Assembly (NCBI RefSeq): GCF_900109645.1
Contig: NZ_FOBG01000002.1
Span: 1 to 64,000 of the forward strand
Source: Duganella sp. CF402
GTDB lineage: Bacteria; Pseudomonadota; Gammaproteobacteria; Burkholderiales; Burkholderiaceae_D
Reading direction: 5' to 3'
DNA length: 64,000 nucleotides
Below, in pieces: positions 58,622 through 64,000 of this stretch. Within the stretch, counting starts at the first letter, position 1, and each line of letters begins with the position of its first letter. The translations under genes were made by a program, and so were the position numbers. The notes under the pieces were generated by a model. The model saw only the letters and a list, made by a program, of their open reading frames with translations, was not told where the DNA came from and ran no database searches.

Positions 58622-59797
58622 TCAGGATTCGAAGAAGGCCAGTACATCGCTCTTGCGCGCATGGGTGTCGCGCTGGCCGAGGCGAATTAACTCGCAGGTG
58701 TAGGAGGATTCAAACAGCAGGTAGGAGGCCAGCGCCGCACCGCGCGCTTCCGTCGCGCCGATGCCGGACAACATGGTGCGGATCGGCGCCGGCAGGCTGG
58801 AGATGTGGCGGGTGGCGATGTCGTCCAGCCGTTCGGACGGCGCGATCACCAGCAGCTGGATCGGCTTGAGCGGCGTCTTTTCCAGATACTCCGGCGGCAG
58901 CATGGACAGCGTCTTGTTGACGCGCTCCAGCCGTTCGATATCAACCGCCAGCGAATCGAGGAAGATCGACGACATGGCATGGCCGGCGATCTGCGCCAGG
59001 CTCGGATAGCGCGCCGAGTTTTTCTCGGCGGCGCTGCGCGGCGGCTCGGTCAGGCGTCCCGCACCCACCACCAGCACCTTGTCGGCGCCGAGGTGGATCG
59101 CCGGCGAGATCGGCGCCAGCTGGCGCATCGAGCCGTCGCCGCAGTATTCGCGGTGGCCGCCCATGTACAGCGGCGTGGCCGGGAAGATGAACGGAATCGC
59201 CGACGACGCCAGCAAGTGCTCGACGCCGATCTGGTCCTGCAGCGCCACGCGCTGCATGCGGATCCACGGCGCGATATCGGCGGCGGTCTGGTAAAAGGTC
59301 AGGTGATTGCCGGCGGTGTAGGAGGACGCAGTCACGGCCAGCGCATGCAGCAGGCCTTCGGACAGCACGGCGTCGAGGCGCGGCAAATCGAGCATGCGGT
59401 GCAGCAGGCCGACCAGCGGCGTGTTGTCGAGCAGGGAGGCCGGCGGCGCGGCGCGCCATTTGCGCAGCAGCCAGCCGAACGACAACAGCGACAGCCAGCG
59501 CGCGCCGGAGCGGATCACGCCCAGCGAATCGGCGCGATAGACTTCTTCCACACGGATGTTCTGCCAGACGTCGAGCAGCTTTTGCACACCCTCGCCGAAG
59601 TTGTCGGCACGGCAGGCCAGCGCCGTGGCGTTGATCGCGCCGGCCGAAGTGCCGCAGATGATTTCAAAGGGATTGCGGGCCGGCGGCCAGCCCTCTTCCC
59701 ACAGAATCTCCGATATCGCCTGTAACACGCCGACCTGATAAGCGGCGCGGGCGCCGCCCCCGGTCAGGATCAGGCCTGTTTTCTTTTGAATTCCCAT
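58622..59797 (-). CDS. Patatin-like phospholipase
   Basis: 391 residues. The oxyanion-hole motif GGGARAAYQ (residues 13-21), nucleophile S51 in GTSAG and the dyad Asp D221 in CGDGSMRQ are all present, with the usual spacing. Family members are lipid acyl hydrolases; no signal peptide is visible, so it should act inside the cell or at the inner leaflet. It ends 3 bp before the start of the hybrid kinase gene, so the two may share a transcript. ATG 59797 is the only reasonable start. Confidence 0.92.
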   Translation of the reverse strand: MGIQKKTGLILTGGGARAAYQVGVLQAISEILWEEGWPPARNPFEIICGTSAGAINATALACRADNFGEGVQKLLDVWQNIRVEEVYRADSLGVIRSGARWLSLLSFGWLLRKWRAAPPASLLDNTPLVGLLHRMLDLPRLDAVLSEGLLHALAVTASSYTAGNHLTFYQTAADIAPWIRMQRVALQDQIGVEHLLASSAIPFIFPATPLYMGGHREYCGDGSMRQLAPISPAIHLGADKVLVVGAGRLTEPPRSAAEKNSARYPSLAQIAGHAMSSIFLDSLAVDIERLERVNKTLSMLPPEYLEKTPLKPIQLLVIAPSERLDDIATRHISSLPAPIRTMLSGIGATEARGAALASYLLFESSYTCELIRLGQRDTHARKSDVLAFFES

Positions 59798-59859
59798 CTT
59801 GCAAGATTAGCAGGGTATCTGCTATTTGAGGAGGGCCTACCGCCGCATCTCGCGCTATA

Positions 59860-60873
59860 TCAGGAAATATGTTCGCGCAAGACAGCCGCTTTGCGGGCAT
59901 TTTGTCCAAATACAGCAGCGCCCCCCCCCATACCAAACCAACGCTCTGCGCGCAGCCGGTAAATGGCGTAGTAAGCGAGCAATGGAAGCGCCAGCCCGGC
60001 CGACACTCCCAGGAGCACATGGATGGTCAGGCTTGTGACTTCCAACTTGATCAAGAAAATGCGCATTCCGGCTGTCGCTAGCACATGGGCCAGATAAATC
60101 GGCATCGACGCCAGCCCCAGAAGTTCAATGCTACGACCAAACGCATTCTCCGGCAGCAGATAGGACAGCAGCAGCAGCAGCAGGATGCCCAAGAAAGCTG
60201 AACATAGCGCCGTCGGCGCGTTATAGCCGCCCAACCTGGACGCCACGACAATCGTCACAGCCAGTCCGATGCCACATGCCGCCACGCCTTCAAGGCTGGA
60301 CAATTGGACGACTATATTTTTCAGATAGGGCTGAAGGAAGCCACCAAGCGCGTAAAACGGGAAGAAGATCAGGAAGTTAGACAGCACCCCCAGCGAACCG
60401 GCGGTGTATAGGCCCACAGGATAAGCTACCAGCGCAAAAATGCCGATTCTGACCATATCCCCTCGTGTCATCCAGGCAAACACATGACACAGGAACATGG
60501 CATAGAGGAACCAGAACTGTGACATCGGCCTCCAGATGATAGACACCAAATCGTCGACAGAAACGCCGTGGTTAGTGGTCCCACTCAACATCACCTGGAT
60601 GCCGCCTTGCAGCAGGGACCAGAGGAAATAAGGATAGACGATGGTGCTCAGCTTGCTTTGCAAAAAGCGGCCCTTGGTCAGGCTATACTGCACATTCATT
60701 CCTGCCAGCAGAAAAAACAGCGGCATATGGAAGGTGTAGATGGCAAAATCACTGAAGATAATGGGATGAGATTCCGGCACCAGCCCAGCGACCATCAAGC
60801 CTCTGAGCACGTGGCCGTACACCACCAGAATGATGCCGATCCCCCGAGCCCTGTCCCATAGTCCTTCGCGCAT
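59860..60873 (-). CDS. Acyltransferase 3 family membrane protein
   Basis: 337 residues with about ten membrane helices. It opens MREGLWDRARGIGIILVVYGHVLRG, the pattern of the acyltransferase-3 superfamily with conserved Arg and His, and YTFHMPLFFLLAGMN follows. The target may be a surface sugar. It is separate from the EPS locus, with its own upstream gap of about 80 bp. GAGGGTGGT precedes ATG 60873. The low-complexity C-rich stretch just inside its 3' end (59919-59930) codes for Gly residues. Confidence 0.88.
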   Translation of the reverse strand: MREGLWDRARGIGIILVVYGHVLRGLMVAGLVPESHPIIFSDFAIYTFHMPLFFLLAGMNVQYSLTKGRFLQSKLSTIVYPYFLWSLLQGGIQVMLSGTTNHGVSVDDLVSIIWRPMSQFWFLYAMFLCHVFAWMTRGDMVRIGIFALVAYPVGLYTAGSLGVLSNFLIFFPFYALGGFLQPYLKNIVVQLSSLEGVAACGIGLAVTIVVASRLGGYNAPTALCSAFLGILLLLLLSYLLPENAFGRSIELLGLASMPIYLAHVLATAGMRIFLIKLEVTSLTIHVLLGVSAGLALPLLAYYAIYRLRAERWFGMGGGAAVFGQNARKAAVLREHIS

Positions 60874-60954
60874 ACCACCCTCACTGCATTTTTCCAGCAC
60901 AACACATTACTGCAAAAATAAAAATATTACAACACCAATGTATTATTCGTCAAC

Positions 60955-62727
60955 TCAGTCTCCCAGAACGACACCTTCGCGGCGCGGATCGGCGCCGCCG
61001 AACCATTCTTCCTTGCCGTTGATGGTGCGGCGCTGGATGCCCTGCAGGCCGGAATTCTGGTCGTATTCGCGGATATCGTGGCCGCGCGCCTTCAACTGTT
61101 CCACCACGCTGCGGCTGACGCGCCCTGCTTCGAGCTCGGTCGGGCCGTTGCGGCTGCCGATGTTGGGCAGGCTGATGGCCTGCTGCACGTCAAGACCCCA
61201 GTCCAGCGTCCCGACCAGCACCTTGGCCACGTAGTTGATGATGGTCGAGCCGCCCGGCGAACCGGTGGCCAGCACCAGCTTGCGCGTGCCCTTGTCGAAC
61301 ACCAGCGTCGGCGACATGGCGCTGCGCGGACGCTTGCCCGGCTGGACGCGGTTGGCGATCGGGCCGTTGGCGTCCTGCGAATCGAAGGAGAAATCGGTCA
61401 GCTGGTTGTTCAGCATGAAGCCGTCCACCATCTGGCGCGCGCCGAAGGCGTCTTCCACCGAAGTGGTCATCGACAGGCCGCCGCCGTAGGCGTCCACCGC
61501 CACCAGGTGCGAAGTGGACGGCTTGTCGATCGCGGTGTCGGCGCCCCAGGCCACCTGCATGCTGTCCGGCGTGCCGTACTTCGCGGTGCCCATCGACTGC
61601 TCGCCGATCAGCGCCGCGCGCTGTTTCAGGTAGCCCTTGTCCAGCATGGCGCTCACGCCCTTGCCGGGCAGCGGCACGAAGTCGGTGTCGGCCACGTAGC
61701 GGTTGCGGTCCGCGTAGGCCAGCCGGCCCGCTTCGCTGAACAGGTGGATGCCTTGCGCCGTCAGCTGGCCGTTCACCGGCTTGTACGGGCTGATGTCCTT
61801 GTTCTCCAAAATGCCCAGCATCTGCGCGATGGCGATGCCGCCCGACGATGGCGGCGGCGCGCCGCACACGGTCCACTTCTTGTAATCGCTGCAGACAGGA
61901 TCGCGCTCCTTGGCCTGATAGCCGGCGATATCGGCGGCGGTCAGCTTGCCGGGATTGGTCGGATGCGAGGCCACCTTGGCGGCGATGTCCTGCGCGATGC
62001 GGCCCTTGTAGAACGCATCGGCGCCGCCGTCGGCGATTTCGCGCAGCGTACGCGCCAGCTCTGGATTCTTCAGCACATAGCCGACCGGGCGCGGTTTGCC
62101 TTCGGCATCGAGGAAGTAAGCGCGCGCCACCGGATCGCGCGACAGATACTTATCCCACGACAGCAGCGCATTCAAACGCGGGCTGACGGCAAAGCCGTTT
62201 TCCGCCAGCTGGATGGCGGGCTGGAACAGGGTTTTCCACGGCAGCTTGCCGTGCTGCTTGTGCGCCAGTTCCAGCATGCGCAGCACGCCGGGCGCGCCGG
62301 TCGAGCGGCCGCCGACCACGCCCGTTTCGCGCGACACCGGCTTGCCGTCCTTGTCCTGGAACAGGTGTTCGTCGGCAGCGGCGGGCGCGGTTTCGCGGCC
62401 GTCATAGGATTGCACCCGCTTGCCATCGCTGTACAGCAGGAAGGAGCCGCCGCCGATGCCGGACGATTGCGGCTCCACCAGCGTCAGCACCATCTGCACC
62501 GCGATGGCCGCATCGACCGCGCTGCCTCCCTGCTTCAGCATCTGGTAGCCGGCCTGCGTGGCCAGTGGATTGGCGGCGGCCACCATGAATTTTTGCGCGG
62601 ACTTGCCGGCCTTCTCGGCGTAGCCGGTGGCGATTTCCGGCGCGTGGTCCGGCGTGGCGCGTTGCGCATGGGCGGGTAGCGCGCCCAGCAAAGCGATGCC
62701 CAGCGCGATAATCTTCAAACGATGCAT
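60955..62727 (-). CDS. ggt: Gamma-glutamyltransferase
   Basis: 590 residues with a signal peptide (cleavage after AHA) and the GGT precursor plan: MVAAANPLATQAGYQML, GGSAVDAAIAVQMVLTLVEPQSSGIGGGSF, and the processing site at T405 (PSTSHLVAVD, the autocatalytic nucleophile that becomes the small-subunit N-terminus). SGLQGIQ and WFGGADPRREG close the protein. Acting in the periplasm, it cleaves glutathione and other gamma-glutamyl compounds. The position that is Thr-Thr-His in E. coli is Thr-Ser-His here, within normal variation. The next gene starts 15 bp upstream and may be co-transcribed. Confidence 0.95.
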   Translation of the reverse strand: MHRLKIIALGIALLGALPAHAQRATPDHAPEIATGYAEKAGKSAQKFMVAAANPLATQAGYQMLKQGGSAVDAAIAVQMVLTLVEPQSSGIGGGSFLLYSDGKRVQSYDGRETAPAAADEHLFQDKDGKPVSRETGVVGGRSTGAPGVLRMLELAHKQHGKLPWKTLFQPAIQLAENGFAVSPRLNALLSWDKYLSRDPVARAYFLDAEGKPRPVGYVLKNPELARTLREIADGGADAFYKGRIAQDIAAKVASHPTNPGKLTAADIAGYQAKERDPVCSDYKKWTVCGAPPPSSGGIAIAQMLGILENKDISPYKPVNGQLTAQGIHLFSEAGRLAYADRNRYVADTDFVPLPGKGVSAMLDKGYLKQRAALIGEQSMGTAKYGTPDSMQVAWGADTAIDKPSTSHLVAVDAYGGGLSMTTSVEDAFGARQMVDGFMLNNQLTDFSFDSQDANGPIANRVQPGKRPRSAMSPTLVFDKGTRKLVLATGSPGGSTIINYVAKVLVGTLDWGLDVQQAISLPNIGSRNGPTELEAGRVSRSVVEQLKARGHDIREYDQNSGLQGIQRRTINGKEEWFGGADPRREGVVLGD

Positions 62728-62742
62728 GGATACTCCAGGAAT

Positions 62743-63084
62743 TTAACGGGACACCACGAACGCGCCGGCAGCGATCAGCAGCAGTCCGAGGATTTTCATC
62801 GGCGTCAGCGCTTCGTGCAGCAGCTGTGCGCCGAGCAGCGTCACCATCGCAATGGTGACGGCGGTCATGAAGGGATAGGCGATGCTGATTTCCAGCCTGG
62901 CCAGCGCAAAGGAATAGCACACAAAACCCAGCACGTAGGTGCCGCCTGCGCCGCCCAGCCAGGCGAGGCGCGCGAGGCTGATGCCGGCGCCGGCCTGGCT
63001 GGACATCTTGATCAGGAAGGTGGCGGCGGCGCTGGCGACCGACGCCAGCACCAGCCAGAGATAACCTGCGATTGTTGGGTTCAT
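62743..63084 (-). CDS. Small four-helix EamA/SMR-type membrane protein
   Basis: 113 residues with four hydrophobic segments (starting GYLWLVLASVASAAATFLI, then WLGGAGGTYVLGFVCYSFAL, SIAYPFMTAVTIAMVTLLGA, and ILGLLLIAAGAFVV). It belongs to the single-repeat drug/metabolite transporter group (SMR or half-EamA); the SMR-type catalytic Glu in helix 1 is not seen, so it is more like the ArnE/EamA-like class. It may work as a dimer. Its place between ggt and the SDR gene is not informative. ATG 63084 gives the proper first helix. Confidence 0.8.
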   Translation of the reverse strand: MNPTIAGYLWLVLASVASAAATFLIKMSSQAGAGISLARLAWLGGAGGTYVLGFVCYSFALARLEISIAYPFMTAVTIAMVTLLGAQLLHEALTPMKILGLLLIAAGAFVVSR

Positions 63085-63109
63085 TCGCAGATTATACCGT
63101 TCGTTGTAT

Positions 63110-63868
63110 TTACTTGGGCTGCATGCGGATCGCGCCGTCGAGGCGGATGGTTTCACCATTCAGCATGGCGTTTTCGATGATGGCCTTGGCCAGCTGCGCG
63201 TATTCGGCCGGCTTGCCCAGGCGCGGCGGGAACGGCACCATCGCACCCAGCGCGTCCTGCACTTCCTGCGGCATGGCCGACAACATCGGCGTTTCGAAAA
63301 TGCCCGGCGCGATGGTCATCACGCGGATGCCGTTGCGCGACAGGTCGCGCGCCATCGGCAAGGTCAGGCCGGCCACGGCGGCCTTGGAGGCGGCGTAGGC
63401 GGCCTGGCCGATCTGGCCATCGAAGGCGGCCACCGAGGCGGTGTTGATGATGACGCCGCGCTCGCCGGTTTCCAGCGGCGCGTTCTTGCTCATCGCATCG
63501 GCCGCCAGGCGCGACATATTGAAGGTGCCGATCAGGTTGATGCTGACCACACGCTGGAACAGGTCCAGCGGATGCGGGCCGTCCTTGCCAACCGTCTTGG
63601 CGGCCGGCGCCACGCCGGCGCAGTTAATCACGCCGCGCAGCGTGCCTTGCGCCAGCGCTGCAGCCACCACGGCCTGGCCGTCGGTTTCCGAGGTGACGTC
63701 GCACTTGACGAATACCGCGCCCAGTTCGGCCGCCAGCGCCTGGCCGGCTTCGGCCTGCACGTCTGCCAGCACCACTTTGCCGCCCTGCGCCACGATCATG
63801 CGCGCCGTGCCCGCGCCCAGGCCCGACGCACCGCCGGTGATGATGAATACGCTGTCTTTGATTTGCAT
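63110..63868 (-). CDS. SDR 3-hydroxyacyl-CoA dehydrogenase (HSD17B10-like)
   Basis: 252 residues of a classical short-chain dehydrogenase: NAD motif TGGASGLG (11-18), D56 region CDVTSE, NCAGV, catalytic S145, Y158 and K162 (YAASK), and PGIFETPML. The close resemblance in LGKPAEYAQLAKAIIENAMLNGETIRLDGAIRM to type 2 3-hydroxyacyl-CoA dehydrogenases points to isoleucine or fatty-acid oxidation. Ribosome site GGAGACAAGA precedes ATG 63868. A perfect palindrome 22 bp upstream is the likely operator. Confidence 0.9.
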   Translation of the reverse strand: MQIKDSVFIITGGASGLGAGTARMIVAQGGKVVLADVQAEAGQALAAELGAVFVKCDVTSETDGQAVVAAALAQGTLRGVINCAGVAPAAKTVGKDGPHPLDLFQRVVSINLIGTFNMSRLAADAMSKNAPLETGERGVIINTASVAAFDGQIGQAAYAASKAAVAGLTLPMARDLSRNGIRVMTIAPGIFETPMLSAMPQEVQDALGAMVPFPPRLGKPAEYAQLAKAIIENAMLNGETIRLDGAIRMQPK

Positions 63869-63889
63869 TCTTGTCTCCAGATTTATTTA

Positions 63890-63905
63890 ACGTTTACGTA
63901 AACGT
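63890..63905. promoter_or_regulatory. Perfect 16-bp palindrome before the SDR gene
   Basis: ACGTTTACGTAAACGT is self-complementary across its whole length and lies 22 bp upstream of ATG 63868. Sites of this style control acyl-CoA catabolism genes in proteobacteria (MerR-type LiuR or TetR-type regulators), from memory. The matching regulator gene is not in the window. Confidence 0.65.
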
Positions 63906-64000
63906 CACATACGAATTTTACCCTGTTTTCAGTGGGCGGCGGGCAGCTTGCTATTTGCAATAAATAAATAGTTTTATTTTTATACTGTTTATTTTGCATT
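63906..64000. other. AT-rich right edge
   Basis: The last 95 bp become very AT-rich (from 63950 on, almost only A and T around AATAAATAAATAG). No gene start is visible. It may be the promoter region of a gene to the right. Confidence 0.4.

Noticed and set aside
53750..58690. A 1646-codon open frame on the plus strand
   Set aside because: It is antisense to the hybrid histidine kinase over its whole length and shows only the His/Arg/Gln-rich composition expected of antisense reading in GC-rich DNA. The kinase on the other strand has complete catalytic motifs.
1..64000. CRISPR array, rRNA genes or complete insertion sequence
   Set aside because: No regularly spaced repeat-spacer pattern, no rRNA sequence and no transposase with terminal inverted repeats was found by eye.

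Overview
The window looks like chromosomal DNA of a GC-rich beta-proteobacterium, most likely Oxalobacteraceae (Massilia/Duganella/Janthinobacterium-like). This is inferred from the XrtB-type exopolysaccharide (EPS) locus, the 2-aminobenzoyl-CoA (anthranilate) cluster and the codon style. No rRNA or other taxonomic marker is present, so the genus is not fixed.

Region 1 (1-18.7 kb), mostly minus strand, is an exosortase-B EPS locus. It holds a partial UDP-glucose dehydrogenase, the envelope export machinery (EpsE, EpsF, EpsG, EpsD, EpsL), exosortase XrtB with EpsI, a CPBP protease, the priming phosphoglycosyl transferase, a Wzy-like polymerase, a Wzx-like flippase, two acyltransferases and a secreted glycoside hydrolase. 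A PEP-CTERM protein sits at its edge as a candidate exosortase substrate. No ordinary glycosyltransferase lies in the window, so the remaining sugar-assembly genes must be elsewhere, possibly beyond the left edge.

Region 2 (18.8-21.7 kb) carries Uup (ABC-F ATPase), a prepilin-like protein and tRNA-Arg(CCU).

Region 3 (21.68-39.24 kb) is an integrative island in the 3' end of that tRNA gene. A P4-type integrase follows the tRNA, and a copy of the tRNA 3' end lies at the right border. Cargo: a P63C-domain gene with twin operators, small membrane and DUF932 proteins, a three-gene candidate defence operon (MmeI-like DNA methyltransferase, DEAD/DEAH helicase, GIY-YIG protein), a serine recombinase, an XRE regulator with its operator, a lipoprotein, an inovirus Gp2/YagK-type protein, AlpA, and several genes of unknown function.

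Region 4 (39.26-45.94 kb) is an unusual signalling cluster. Two paralogous proteins of unknown function and a small winged-helix-like protein are divergent from an FHA-sigma54 activator. A third unknown protein is translationally coupled to a Ser/Thr kinase with TPRs.

Region 5 (46.08-52.83 kb) is one tight minus-strand operon for aerobic anthranilate breakdown through 2-aminobenzoyl-CoA: ligase, monooxygenase/reductase, MarR regulator, enoyl-CoA hydratase, acyl-CoA dehydrogenase and Rid-family protein.

Region 6 (52.9-64 kb) holds a response regulator, a very large periplasmic-propeller hybrid histidine kinase, a patatin phospholipase, a third acyltransferase, gamma-glutamyltransferase, a small EamA/SMR-type membrane protein and an SDR 3-hydroxyacyl-CoA dehydrogenase preceded by a perfect 16-bp palindrome.
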